64,000 nucleotides of DNA from Tetrahymena elliotti 4EA (GCA_000231825.2 JH720293.1:992001-1056000); one strand, 5' to 3'; counted from the first letter of the stretch, positions 1 through 12,760 are shown. Numbers and translations: made by a program. The notes: a model not told the origin generated them from the letters alone.

Positions 1-427
1 AATAACTTTACTTTATGTTTGAATCAAATAATCAATTCTTGATAAGGTATGGTAATAATTGTATATAGACTATTGTTTTCTGATAAATAAAGATACAAAT
101 CAGGAATTAATTCATAATGTTAAGCATTATTTGCAACCCTATTAATTAATATTTATTATAACCTAAACTGAATATTTTTAATTAAAAACAATTTTTCAAG
201 TTGTAATAAACTATGACATCATCGTAATCAAGAAATTAATGAATGCTGTGATGCACTTGAGGTGTAAAGGAAATAAATGAAATCTTTATTTAAAAATTAA
301 ATGATTTCAACTTCAATTTAGCTTGTTTAAGTAGTACATCAACCTTGTCCTGCAAAATAATATAAACCATTTTAAATAATAATAAATAATTCACTTCCAA
401 ACTACTTGATCAAATAATTTCTAAAAA
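1..427. other. AT-rich upstream region
   Basis: Very AT-rich sequence before the transporter start. No open frame with coding character and no recognisable RNA gene. It probably holds the promoter and 5' leader of the gene beginning at 428. Confidence 0.5.
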
Positions 428-2481
428 ATGACTCAAGAGTACAGTCCCTAAAACGTTGACACTGAAAAAAATTAACATGGAAGCTTTCACAATAAGCCAG
501 ATGAAACTCAACTCAAACAAAGCTCTTCAGGTATTAAAAATTATAAACCTCATCATCATCATATTAAACTAAATTTTCATTTCTAATTGAAAATTATTTT
601 CATTTTTTGAATTTTCAACTTAACCTAAATATTTTAATACCTTCATAAATGAAAAGAATCTCATATTTTTTTAATAAGAATTTATTAAATTAATTTTAAA
701 TTTTAATTTAATGCTATTTAAAATAATAATAGAATAAAAATCTAAAAAACCGATCTTCAAAAATAAAGTTAAGTTTATTATTATGATCCTTCATAATAGT
801 ATCAATGTTCTTCAATATGCTATCTGTCTCAGTCTGCTTAATACTATATTGGTCCAACTTCCTACAGTTTTGAATTGGAAAGATTCTGAAGTTAGTGCTT
901 TTACTGGGTTGGTTAACTCAGCTAATACTGCAGGAGCAGCTATAGGTACACATTTTAATCATCAATTATTTAAATTTAATATATTTTAATAAATAGGATG
1001 TATTTCTTCTGGTTACTTGAGTGCTTTATATGGTAGAAGAACTTTATTTATTGTAGGTGATATATTTTGTGTTATTGGATCAGCTATCATGCTTATTTAA
1101 AATACTGGTTCTTTTGTATTTGGAAGATTTATTTGTGGTATTGGCATGGGTATTCTTGTTGATTTAGCTATACTCTTTGTAATAGAGTATACATACTATA
1201 AATATAGAGGGTATACAGGAGCACCTATGGTATGCTTTACTCCTATTGGTCTAATAATATAATCTTGCATAGGCTTAGGAGTAGAAAATGGAGGAGATCA
1301 ATATTGGAGTAAAATTTTAATTGTGTTATATTAAATTATTTACAGAGTAATTACAATTGCTCAAATTATAATACATCTTCTTAATTACATTCTTTTTTCT
1401 TTAAAATTTAATTAATTTAAAGAATAATTGATGTGTAACTAAGTAATACCAGATAATTTTAATTTCCTTTTTGACTGGTTGGGAAAATTATTTTAATCAA
1501 AATATTATTTTAAAAAATAATTTATTCAAATATTTTTTTTGTTAAATAGGAATAGTTATTGCTATCCCAGGTATAATTAGTGTATTCCATCTTTTAACCT
1601 ATAAATTCATGTGCCCTAATGACTCACCTTATTACATTTACTAAAAATACAGAGATGAAGATAAAGTAATGAAGGTTCTTGGAGAGTATTATCATGAAGA
1701 TGCTGCTAGAGATATTCTAAATAAGATCAAAGAAGCTATTATTGCTTAGACAAAAGAAAAAGCCAAAAATCATTTAACCCTGCTTGATTTAATTAAACAC
1801 TCAGGATATAGAATGAGATTATTTGTTGCAAGTCTCTGTGTTTTTAGTGTCAACTTTTCTGGCTATTTTATTATCACCGTTTATACAAATATCATTATTA
1901 TCAAAGAAACTAATGATGGACAATATGCTACTTACTTCTCTTTATATACCAGTTTAGCAGATCTCTTCTCTGTTGCTTTGTCTGTTTTTTTAATTGAAAA
2001 GGTTGGTCGTAAATTTTTATATCAATCTGGCTAATTATTCTGTGCTGCTATACTTTTATTAATTGGGTTCCTTGCTCATTACGAAACAGATTAACCTATA
2101 AAATATATTCTTATAATTTTTAAAATCGGATTCGGTTTAACAATTTCTCCCCTTTATCCTATCATTCTTTCTGAACTTGTACCTGAAGTTGGATTTGTTA
2201 TCACGAGTATAGTATTTTGGGTTTTAAATACAGCTATTGTTTAATCTTTTCCTTCTCTAATTGAAACAGATTTAGGTTTTGATGGAATGTTTTGGTTGTT
2301 TGGAGCTGTCATGTTTGTGATATTTGTTTTATTAGGAATTTATATGTAAGAAACTAAAGGAAAAACTTAATTCGAAATTTATGAAATGTATACTAACAGA
2401 AAGAGTTCCTCTTTAACTAAAGTAAGTTCAGTTCAAGAATTACCTATTAAATAAATTAGTTCAACTAAAAATGGTAACTGA
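428..2481 (+). CDS. MFS sugar-porter-like membrane transporter
   Basis: Predicted 12-TM major facilitator protein, about 507 aa, moving a small solute (sugar-like) across a membrane. Four exons: 428-530, 769-945, 997-1308, 1550-2481; exon lengths sum to a whole number of codons. Visible family marks are a hydrophobic first helix, a GRR motif after helix 2 (LYGRRTLF), a GRFICGIGMGI segment as in helix 4 of sugar porters, a YWRIVIAIPG join across intron 3 matching the usual xWR..xxIP region, the cytoplasmic central loop, a second VGRKFLYQSG (GRK) loop, and the ending QETKGK. The usual PESPR of the central loop is replaced by PNDSPYY, and the N-terminal 34 residues are hydrophilic. Start chosen at an AAAAAATG context. 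Intron 3 reads through without TGA, so a naive translation would insert about 80 false residues. Substrate not predictable. Confidence 0.85.
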
Positions 2482-3050
2482 TTAAATTTTACTTATTAAA
2501 CTGCTAAAAAATAAAAACTAAAATAATTTATATATTAAATTATATTCAATTATTAAAAAGTAAATCTCTGTAACTCAAAGATAAATTTATAAATAATTTT
2601 TATTTGTTTGTAATTCACTTAAAATCATGTTAAATTTTCACCTCATAAAAAAGTTGGTTTTAATTAGCATTTTTCAAAACTTTATTGAAAAAATAGTTTT
2701 AGAGAGCTTAAATTTTAATCAATTATTTTTCTACAATAACAATTAAATTAAAATTACTTTTCTTTATTTTAAAATTGTAAAATTAGTTGGAGAAATATGT
2801 TCAAATTTTATATTACTACTTAGGTTTAAGTCTAAAATATTATCTTTTTTATTTGATCTTCTCTTAACACCTCAACAAACAAATTAGCATAAAATAATTG
2901 TTTGTTTTTTTTATACAAGAATAATAATATAGAAAATTTTGAACAACCCAAAAGATTTAATCAGAATCATTGCAAATTGAAGAAAGAATTGATTTTTGAT
3001 TGGTTTTAATAATATATCAAAATAATAAACAAACCTTTGAAGTTTAAAAT
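2482..3050. other. Intergenic, AT-rich
   Basis: 3' flank of the transporter and 5' flank of the next gene, both on the plus strand. A pair of near-complementary AAACAAA / TTTGTTT runs lies around 2877-2912 and could form a weak hairpin. Nothing else stands out. Confidence 0.4.
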
Positions 3051-4166
3051 ATGTGGAAAAGACCATTAAAAAAAGAAGTAAACTAAGATAAAACAGAACC
3101 AGATCAAAAACTAGTTAGAAATTAAAGTTAAGTTCTAAATAGTTCTAGGCTTATCAAAAAAAAAGATGACACCATAGATTAAAAAAAAGAAAATCTTGAA
3201 AAATTAGCTCAAGATAATAATTTTAGGAAAGTATTAAAAATAAAAAAGACACTAAATAATACAAATCAAATAGAAGATGGTTAAAAGGATTTACTTACAA
3301 AATTATAAAAAAATACTCTAAAAGTTAACTTATACCTCAAAACAAACTTTGCTAATGATTAACAGCTCTTGAAATTTACAGTAGCACTCTCTAAAATAGC
3401 TAATCAGATAACTTTTTTCACATGGATTGTAGAAGGTAGATTCACTGATGATGGATAAGCTAAATGTATTGGAGATTTTATTTCAAAATTGAAAAACACA
3501 TTTAGTTTAAAATTAAAGATAAATTCAACATTTTTTGCAGATACAGGTGCTAATTCTTTATCAAAAGGTTTGAAAAAACTAACAAATCTCCGTGTTTTGA
3601 AATTATAAATAGTAAATAATATTAGTATAATTTGTAAACAAATAACTGAGGTGGGTATTCGTCAAATATATGATTCTATTAAATATTTACCAAATTTAGA
3701 GTTATTTGATACTTTTTTATTTGATGGTTATGTTTATTTGAGTAAAAACAATTAGATATAAAATTAAGAATTTCCAAAACTATGTCAATTGACTTTTGGT
3801 ATACACAGTGATGATTAATTAGAGGATGTAAAATATGTTTTACAACATAGATCAAAAGTTTTAACGAAATTGTCATTTTACCTATGTAAACCAGAAATAT
3901 TAAATCATTTCTATTAAAACACATAAGAAATACTATAACTTATTTTTGATTTGCCATATTTATTAGAATTGTTTCCAAATGATTCAAGATATAATGATTC
4001 AAGTAAGGATGAAGCTGTCTAAATTATTTACAAAACAAATCAAATAATTTAACAATTAACCAAAACAAGATCTTAATTAGTAAGATTAATATTCCTTTTT
4101 GATCTATTTATAAAAAGTGAAATGGTAATAAATCCTCATCAAATTATTTTAGATTTATATTATTGA
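3051..4166 (+). CDS. Leucine-rich-repeat-like hypothetical protein
   Basis: Single-exon reading of 372 codons with TGA as the only stop (371 aa). The first ~90 residues are Lys/Gln/Asn-rich. From about residue 165 the pattern LxxLTNLRVLKL, LPNLELFD, FPKLCQLTF, LTKLSFY recurs at irregular 25-50-residue spacing. This resembles the degenerate LRR (ribonuclease-inhibitor-like) proteins that are numerous in Tetrahymena. No catalytic motif and no signal peptide are visible. The stop lies only about 95 bp from the stop of the convergent zinc-finger gene. The LRR assignment is by eye; the specific role is unknown. Confidence 0.7.
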
Positions 4167-4260
4167 CTGATGAATAAAGAATAGTTTATTTTTCTAAAAT
4201 GTTTGTTTCTGATTTAATTTATTTTTAAAATTTAATGTTTTACATATTCTTAATGATTCT

Positions 4261-6885
4261 TCATTGTATATTTTTATATTATTTGCTATGAAATAATGCT
4301 TTATTTACTCTTATGATATTCATTTTTTTATTATTCAAAGGAACAAATTTTTTCTTTTTTTCTTTGCAAATTTTTTTTGTAATTATATTTGATTAGTCTT
4401 CACTAATTAAATGATCTTCATCTTCATCATCTTCTAATTAGTGATAATTTTGATGATCAAGCTAATCATCTTCATCTTCTTAAATATCGACATCAATATC
4501 CTCATCTTCATCTTGGAGATAAATACTCTCATTAATATGTTCATCCTTTGCACTGAAAGAAATTTCTTTTTTTAGTTCTTATCCTTAGCTCTCTTCCTCC
4601 ATTTAAGTAGAATCAGTGAATTCTAATATTAAAATATTAATTTATTTTAATAGTTTAAAATTAAAATTTACTTTTCTCATTAGATTTAATACTCTTCCTA
4701 ATTCTTTTCTCTTCTAAACTCTAAAGGCTTGGCATAAAGTTATCTTCAGCTAGGTTTTACTGACCTTTTTATTTGAAATAAGTCTTTCTTTACCTTTCCA
4801 TCTATCTTTTTTCTCTAATTTTTTATTTTTCTTTGTATTGATCTGATTTTCCCTTATGAACTCTGCTTATGTGTCCACCTAAAATTAAAAAAATATTTAA
4901 AAGAAGCATTTTTAAGCCATTTCGATTACCTAAGGAGCAAGATTTGTTAAATGTTTTACTGCAGAATTTGCATTAAAATTATTTCTTCTAAATTGATTCT
5001 AGTTTTTAAGCTACACCTTGTATGGGTGAAAATTATTGGTGATTATAGACCCCTTTGTTACTGTGTTCACTATGCCTTTGCATTTATTTAATTAATTGAT
5101 AAATAGCATTTTCTTAAATCTATTGCTTGTTCTAAATCTCAGTTAGCTAGTTGTTAATTCTAATTAAACTATTTTGCAAAGTATTTTGAGGAATTTTAAT
5201 AGATTGAATAGAGAATTTTGATTTTATTTCTACCATATTGTTCACGTTTTCACAAAATTAGTTTATGACATAGCCATTATTAAAATATTTATTATTTAGA
5301 GATCTTTTTTTGTTATTGCTTTCTTACTGAGAAATATAGCTTTCAAAACTTTAGTTAAGATCTTAGTAAATTTAACTATTCACATTATCAACTTGGCATG
5401 TGCTTTGATTTATCAAATTTCCTAAGTCTTACTGATTATTCTGAATGTCTTCTAATTCTTCAAAAAGCCTTTAAAAATATTCATCTCTGCTTAATTACTC
5501 TCTATCTATGTTTATTTAAGCAATCTCATTTTCTTTTTTCTTTATCTAGTCTTTCTCAGTCCCCTCAATTTTAATTTTCTCTAACATTTAAAACAACCTC
5601 TCAGCAACATTTTAGTTTTCTATTTCAAAAGATTCGCTAGATAAATCCTTTTCCATTTTAAGATTTTCTTTGAATAAATTGTGTTCTAATAAAATAAAAG
5701 TATGGGAAAATAAATAAATTTTGATAAAAAAGTGTTTTTTTTACCTGTACCAATTGTAAGCTTATCTTTAATCAAACTATTTTCATTTATTCTTTTTTCC
5801 TAATTTACTTATAGGGTTGATTTTATTTTTTGTTTTACAAGAGATTAAGTTTGTTCAGAAAAATTGTTTTGACTCAAATTAATTTGCTTTTTATAATCAG
5901 TTAATTTAACTTATCCATCTAAACTTATTTGTTATTAATGGTTAATTCCAGTACATTAAAAATTGTCAGAGCAAAAGATGTTTTTTTATTCAAATTATTT
6001 ATTTTTATGTAATTATAAATATTCTTATTAATAAATATCAGTAGAAGTTTAGTTATTATTAAAAATAAATTTTTAAACTTTCTGTTTATTAAAATTTGAT
6101 ATGTTTATGCTTTATTACTACAGCTGTGACTAAGGATTAATAAATTTATTAGAGTCACTATGAATGTTTATTATGCTGTAGATTTACTGCTCACAAATAT
6201 TCTGATTCGAGCAATAATTAGGTGAGTATAGGAAATTGTTTTAGTTTTTACACAAAAAAGCACTTACTCTTTCATCAGAAAGCATATAAAAATCTTCTTC
6301 GTTTTTTATTTTTTAAGAAGATTTTTCTGATAAACTTTATTTAGATTTATTCATGTAATTCTATGTTGGAGTTTAGTAATCAGATTACTACATTTTTGGA
6401 TATTGTATCTGTTGCTATTATAATGATTCAACTCTATTCATTTACTAAATTCCATATAACCCTTCAGAGATTTTTCCATATTAGCTAAACTGGTTTTCTA
6501 GATTAGTTTAAATTAAGTTCTACATAATCTCATTGTTTATCTTCTTATTTTTCTAGCTGCTGTGCTCATGCTCTGGTTTTTCAATAATCATAGGACTATA
6601 TTTAGAATTTGATTTCTACTCATTTTTATAAGTTTAAGAACTTAGTTCATTCTTATTATCAGTTAGCTCATTAATCATGCTACTTGGAGAGTATTTCTTC
6701 TTTGTTGAATTAATATTTGGAGGAGTTTTGTAAATTAAGGACTAATTCAGACAAGCAGGCGATCTGATTTTACTCTTTTTTCTAGGGCTGTAATCAAAAT
6801 CCATAAAAGCCTTTTAATTAATATTAGAAGCTTTCGTTGTGTGATTAATTATCTTTTAATTTACTTGCTAAAAATTTTTAGACAT
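4261..6885 (-). CDS. C2H2 zinc-finger protein with acidic tail
   Basis: Five exons (6885-6268, 6201-5745, 5685-4931 or 4930, 4878-4672, 4622-4261) give about 799 aa, phase-consistent at every join. The first ~570 residues are low-complexity Gln/Asn/Ser-rich with many TAA/TAG glutamines. Near residue 610 lies one classical C2H2 finger, CKFCSKTFNKSCSLGGH continuing ISRVH, spacing C-x2-C-x12-H-x4-H. Its SLGGH core recalls the QALGGH helix of plant fingers. A phase-1 intron splits the finger within this core. A strongly basic Lys/Arg/Gln stretch follows and then an acidic Asp/Glu-rich tail with a basic end. Likely a nuclear DNA-binding regulator (inference). It is transcribed away from MSH2, sharing a 647-bp intergenic region with two E2F-like sites. 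Start ATG at 6885. Confidence 0.8.
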
Positions 6886-7299
6886 TTTTCAGTAAAATTT
6901 GATTTTTATAAATTATTATTTTAGAAATAAATTTGATAATATCTGAAATGAATCAAATGATTGGTTTTAAAAATAAATTAGCTAGCTAGAAATCTTTTTA
7001 ATTGAAATAATTGACAAATACATCATAAAGCATACATAATCTTGTTTCAGATATTTTTATTGATAATTATTAATGTATTTTAGACTCATTTTTAGTGAAA
7101 TAAAACAAGTTTATTCTATTGCAATTATTTACAATATCTTTTTAATTTAAAATGATATTAATAATATTAATAAAAAATCAACAAATTTAATTGATAATAC
7201 AAATAAAATTGATTTTATTTTTCACAAAATCTTAAAGAAAGAAAACATTTTATTGAAAATATTTTTCCCCATTAATTATTTTGGAAGATATCTTAAATC

Positions 7300-7307
7300 T
7301 TTGGCGG
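7300..7307 (+). promoter_or_regulatory. E2F-like site TTTGGCGG
   Basis: Matches the E2F/DP consensus TTTSSCGC except for the last base. Located about 230 bp upstream of the MSH2 ATG in otherwise nearly GC-free DNA. MSH2 is a replication-linked gene, controlled by E2F in other eukaryotes. Confidence 0.5.
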
Positions 7308-7373
7308 TTTATTATCCATCAATTTAAAAATATTAAATTTTCTGAGATTATAAAATATAATGATATTAAATTA

Positions 7374-7381
7374 GCGCCAAA
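7374..7381 (-). promoter_or_regulatory. E2F-like site TTTGGCGC
   Basis: On the minus strand this reads TTTGGCGC, an exact E2F core, about 150 bp upstream of the MSH2 start and 67 bp from a second, similar site in opposite orientation. Confidence 0.55.
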
Positions 7382-7532
7382 TGCTTAAATTTTTATATCT
7401 GTAATTTATCTTTTTATATGAATCTGCTTACCAAATTACCCAAAATAATATAAATTAACAAAAGCTCTTAAAATATCAAAACAAAAAAGCAAACATTTAT
7501 ATTTAGAACATTAAATCTAAGTTAGCAAGAAA

Positions 7533-10161
7533 ATGGAAGAGGAAATTGAATTAGTTAATGACAAGAACTTGATGGTCCTTGCTGTTTATTTCACTTACCC
7601 AAACAATACTCGTTAAGTAAATGCTGCTATTTTAGATAGTGATAAAAGAAAGTTCTAAGTTACTGAATTCTAGGATACAGAATATTATTCTAACTTTGAA
7701 TCACTTATTCTCTAAACTAATCCTTAAAACTAGCATACCTAATTTTGTTTATACATCCAGTATCCAGATCTTATAACTGAAAAAGAAAAAGTTAGTGATA
7801 TTGTTTAACAGTGCGACATTTCAGTCAAAGAAAAGTATTTAGTTATTCAACATATTACTGATAAATTCTTTATCATTTTCTTTTAAAACTAAAAACTAAA
7901 ATAGGGATAAAAAAAGTTTCATTGAAAAGGGTTACGAAGATGACCTTGATAAGTTATTAAAAAAGCCTTTAGCCTAATATATTTAAGAAAGCTAGCTTAC
8001 TCATGCTTTGAGCAGCTTGGCTTGTATTATAGGTGATTTGTAGCTTTCTAAAGAATAAACTAATGAAAAATAATTCACTATTGAAACATTAATTTTGAAC
8101 AATTTTATGAAGCTGGATCTTGCTGCTATCAATGCACTTCTAATTTTCCCAAAAGAAAAGGATATCTAAAGAAGAAATTTGATGGGTGGTCAAGAAAACA
8201 ATTTTAGTACTTTAGTTGATTTACTAGACAAGTGCAAAACTTAAATAGGCAGTAGAACCTTAAAGCGTTGGATCAAGCAGCCTCTAAAAAATGAAGAAGA
8301 AATTAACAGAAGACTTAATATTGTTGAATATTTTGTAAACAACCAAGATTTGAGAAATTATATCCAAAATGAGTTTTTAAGAAAAATAGCTGATTTAGAT
8401 AAACTTTATGCCAAATTCTATAAAGTTGCAAGTAAGAAGAAACATAATGCTAGCTTGGCTGATTGCATTAAAGTCTATCAACTTGTCACAAACCTAAATA
8501 CTTTAGCACAATACATAGAAAACAACCACTCGTAAATCCCTTTAGCATTTAATAAAAATATAGCATAATCATAATTTCTTATTTTTTAAATAAAGTGGAG
8601 ACTAACTAGCTTAATAGGAATTTTTGACACCCTTAGGTGAAATTCTTGAAAACTTTGAAAAATTATCAAATATGATTGATTAATCTATTGATATGGAGAA
8701 AGCAAGACGTGATAATGAATACTAAGTTAGTTCTAAATTCTCTCCAACTTTAGCTGATCTTGCTAAATAAATGAAATAAGTTATGAAACAAGTTGAATCA
8801 TTAAGAAACGAATATGCTCAAGAATTAGGAGTTGAACCTAAATTAGTTGAGTCCACAACCCACACATATTTGTTTGAAAGCAAAAAGAAAGAGACAGATG
8901 AAGCATTCCGTCGTCTCCACAGTCGTAAGTATAAATCTATTTCAGTTAAGAAAGGTTGTATATCCTTCACAACTGATGAATTATAAGCATGTGTAGCAGA
9001 ATACAACAGCTTGAAAGATAATTATCAAGAAGAATAAAAGTCAGTTGTATAGAAAATATTAGATGTTGTCTCTACCTATTATCCAGCTATGGAGCGTGCA
9101 AGTTTTGTAATTTCAGAACTTGATGTTCTAGCTAACTTTGCTTCTTTAGTTAACTCAGCTACTCGTCCTTATGTAAAACCTAATATACATGCATCAAACA
9201 AGTAAATTAATTTAGTAGAATCTCGTCACCCCTGCTTAGAAGTAATGGACAATAATTGTGTTGCAAATGATTGCTTTATGGATAATGATAAATCTCGTTT
9301 CCATATTATTACAGGACCTAATATGGGTGGTAAGAGTACCTTTATCAGATAAGTAGCTATTTGTGTCTTATTAGCCCATATTGGCTGTTTCATACCCTGT
9401 AAAAGTGGTGAAATGCCCATCATTGATGCAATCATCACAAGAGTAGGAGCTAGTGATATGCAACTCCGTGGTATTAGTACCTTTATGAGTGAAATGTTAG
9501 AAGCCTCAAATATGTTAATGACAGCTACAGAAAAATCTTTAATTATTATTGATGAACTTGGTCGTGGTACTTCAACAAGTGAAGGATTTGGTATTGCTTG
9601 GGCTATTTCAGGTATTTCATTTAAACAAACAATACAAAAATAAATATTTTTTTAATTTAACTAGAACACATTGCTAATAAAATAAAGTGTTATTGCTTAT
9701 TTGCAACTCACTTCCACGAAATGACAAAAATGGAACAAGAAGTAAAAGGTGTTATTAACTACTATGTAAGTTGTGTGACAATAGACAATAAATTAACTAT
9801 GCAGTATAAATTAAAAAGAGGGTATGCAGAGCGTAGTTATGGTTTGTTTGTTGCAGAAACATTAGATTTCCCAAGAGAAATTCTTGAACATGCTTCAAAC
9901 AAGTTATTAGAACTAGAAAGTTATTCAAAAGGTATCTCTGAAAATCAAAATTCTGAATAAAGCTTTGAAAATTTCAATAAAAATGTTTAAAGTGATGATA
10001 TATTCTTACTTAGTAAAAACTCAACAATAGCTCAAAAAGAAGCAGTTGTTGATCTTGCTTCTTCATATAATGATAAAATAAGAAATGCAAGTTCTAAAGA
10101 GCAAAAGAAGTAACTTCTTAATGAATTAAAATAAAAAATAATTGCTGCCTTAAAATCATGA
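7533..10161 (+). CDS. MSH2: DNA mismatch repair protein MSH2 (MutS homologue)
   Basis: Four exons: 7533-7834, 7905-8531, 8596-9611, 9665-10161; 2442 nt, 813 aa. In the family MSH2 pairs with MSH6 or MSH3 to recognise mismatches in the nucleus. Seen here: a connector-type domain from the start ([22 protein letters not shown]), the core and lever region ([24 protein letters not shown]), a coiled clamp region, and the ABC-type ATPase with Walker [14 protein letters not shown], the [15 protein letters not shown] signature, Walker [17 protein letters not shown] and ATHFHE. IGCFIPC and GFGIAWAIS favour MSH2 over MSH4/5/6. The protein is about 120 residues shorter than typical MSH2 because the N-terminal mismatch-contacting domain I appears to be absent. 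Start in an AAGAAAATG context. Confidence 0.95.
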
Positions 10162-10844
10162 AAATAATAAAAAATTAATTGCATATTCTATAAAAGTATT
10201 CACAATAAATTAAAAACAATACTATTAAAGAGTTAATAAATCAATTTAATCCATCAAAACTATTGATTAAAAAATATTTTAAATTAAAGCATCAAAAATA
10301 TATTATTCAACAGATCAAACATTTTTATTAAATTTTCTTATTAAAAAAATTATAATTCAAAGTTTTGAAAAAAAATACAAGAATTAAATCATAAAAACAT
10401 GTTTATCATAAATTTAAAATTTTACTTACTTATTATTAATACTTTCATAAGTTTTTACTATTAACAAAGTAAATTAATTTATGAGTGTCTATTTATAAAA
10501 GGATGAATCAAAGTTAAAAATTCTTTTTCAATTATCTATTTCTTATTCCCCTTTTTTGATATTTTTAATTGCTACTTTTTATTATCCTATTTTTCTGTCT
10601 TTATTTATTTATTGATTTAAAAAAATTTGATTTAACTAACACAAATTAGCATTTATAAGAAATATTTTTTTGAAAAGTTATTTTAGCTTAATTATGAAAT
10701 TATTCAAATTGAAAAATAATTATTTTAACCATAATAAAAAAAATGTATGTAGTTTTTAAATAATAATTTTTTAGTAAATTTGAGATAAAATATAAAAATG
10801 ATAGTTAAAGATACTACTTAATTTAAAGAAAAAAATTGTTAAAT
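10162..10844. other. Convergent intergenic region
   Basis: AT-rich 3' flanks of MSH2 and of the following minus-strand gene. No gene or notable repeat seen. Confidence 0.4.
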
Positions 10845-12760
10845 TCATATTTTAAATATATTCTTTTTTGGAGATGGATTTTTTCTTTTAAAATTTTACT
10901 TAGAAAATCTAAATTCATTATTTTATTTTTAAATTGGAAACATTGTTGAAAAAGTTTATTATTTTATGTCAATATTTGTATCTTATGAAGTGCTTTTAGA
11001 ATAAAAAGTTTATGCCATCTAGTTTTATTTCTTTAATAATAGTTTATTTGTATTTTGATTATTATTTTCACTAACTGATTTTTAACTTAGTTGAGATTTA
11101 TTTCTTTTATGCATATTTGAGCTCTAAGGGGTGTAAGTTAGTTCTTAATCAAAGTTTAATAAGGAATATATATTTTTATACTGCTCACGAAAGGCTTTAG
11201 ATATCTATAGAGGTTTATAGTTTTCTTTAAATTTATGCAGAGATAATATCTAACTTTATGGTGTTGTACTAAAATTAAAATCATCCTTTGTAATTATTTA
11301 TAAATGTTCAGTATTTAAATTGATTCCTTCTTATTTATCTTAATTAGGTATCCAAATCATTTCTTTCTTTACTTATTGTTCAAAATCGTTATAATAGTTT
11401 TATTTTTTTATATTACTCTTCGATTACTTGTGCATGAAAGAACTATGCTTCTAAAATGCTTTGCCCCATCCACTACCTATTTATTAAACATCAATTTAAT
11501 ATTATAACTTAAATGTATATATAATCTTATATTTTTACTTTATGTTTATGCAGGGGATTTTTCAATGTTATCTGTATTATACAAAATTGGAGAAACTACT
11601 CTTCCATGAGTACAACTACTCCTCTTTGAGTATCTTGTACTTAAATTATTTTATATGCCACTACTTTTTATGCTGAGCCTTTAAAAAGGTTTTTTTTGAA
11701 TTATTTATGAATTACTTTGAATAGGGAGAAGTCTTGTTTTAGTGTTTTCAGTATTTAAAAGAGCATCATTTTCAGTAAAATTAATATTAGAATGAATATT
11801 ATTATTTTAATTAGTATCTGGATTAACATTTTATTTTTAGTTATCTCTCATTTTGGGACTATCAATCAACAACTCATCTAAAGGAGTTTATGCATAAGTT
11901 TATATCGATTCAGGTGTCTTTTAATTTAGATAAAGATCAATATGGTCTAATCTGCTTTATTGTGTTCTACTCTATTAATCAATATTCATCATTTAATTAT
12001 ATTGTTCCAAATTATTTTGATTACTTTCTTATATATTATCATTTTATTATTAATTGTTTTTCATCTAACGATAGTATTCCTCAAGGTTTGTATCAAAAAA
12101 ATTATTTTGGTTATCCTACATTAAATTATTATACTACTGTTGAACTAGCATGTTAATTTACCTGTTTTTAATTCTCATGACTCTTTAGTGAGGAGTTATT
12201 GGTAAATTTTGCTAAGATAATATTGCACTATTCGAAAGCCTTGCTGCATTGCTAACACTTTCTTTTTTACTATTAATAGGAGTATTGTAATTAATTTGAT
12301 TTTTATAAGATGGAGTAAATGCCTCAGACTTTAAATTAGAAGGGGTTTTAGAATTATTAGGTAATGTTGTTAGCCATTTATAATTTCTAAGAGTTTGAGA
12401 ATAAGATAAAGATTAGCTTTTAGGGTATCCACTTTTGTAATCTGCTGCTGTTTAAATATTTCTATTATCATAAACTTCTATTTACTTTTTTTGCTACTAT
12501 GAAAGTTGCTCTTAATTCAATTGGGATTCATCTTACTTACTAATTCTCTTTAATTTCTCATTAATTTTTAGTAATTAGTTTGTTTCATAATCATTTTATA
12601 TTAATTTTTTTTGGCTATTATTAATTATTACTTGTTTTGATTCACTATTTTATTAATGATTCTGAGATGAAAATTTTTCAATCTTCCCTTCTGCTTTGTT
12701 AAGATCCAATCTAAGTTATTCAGAAGGGTTAAATAAATAATAATCTAAGAGCCTATCCAT
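10845..12760 (-). CDS. Asn/Gln/Ser-rich hypothetical protein
   Basis: Two exons (12760-11539 and 11476-10845) separated by a 62-bp GTAAAA...ATAG intron; 1854 nt, 617 aa. The intron is inferred because reading through it stops soon after, whereas splicing opens a further ~210 codons. Composition is Asn, Gln, Ser and Lys with many TAA/TAG glutamines, several TP/SP sites (KTPES, QTPLDE, IDSPK) and basic patches. No conserved domain, membrane segment or signal peptide is visible. The high SP/TP content suggests a disordered phosphoprotein, but that is only inference. Confidence 0.7.

Larger units (their letters stand above)
6886..7532. promoter_or_regulatory. Divergent promoter of zinc-finger gene and MSH2
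   Basis: 647-bp AT-rich intergenic region between two divergent start codons. Two GC-containing islands stand out: TTTGGCGG at 7300-7307 and GCGCCAAA at 7374-7381. No exon able to encode a MutS mismatch-binding domain was seen here. Confidence 0.6.

Noticed and set aside
7835..7904. Reading MSH2 straight through 7835-7904
   Set aside because: The frame hits TGA shortly after, and splicing GT...AG here restores the connector-domain match, so it is an intron.
8818..9438. Minus-strand ORFs within MSH2 (8818-9006 and 9226-9438)
   Set aside because: They overlap the highly conserved MSH2 core and ATPase on the other strand.
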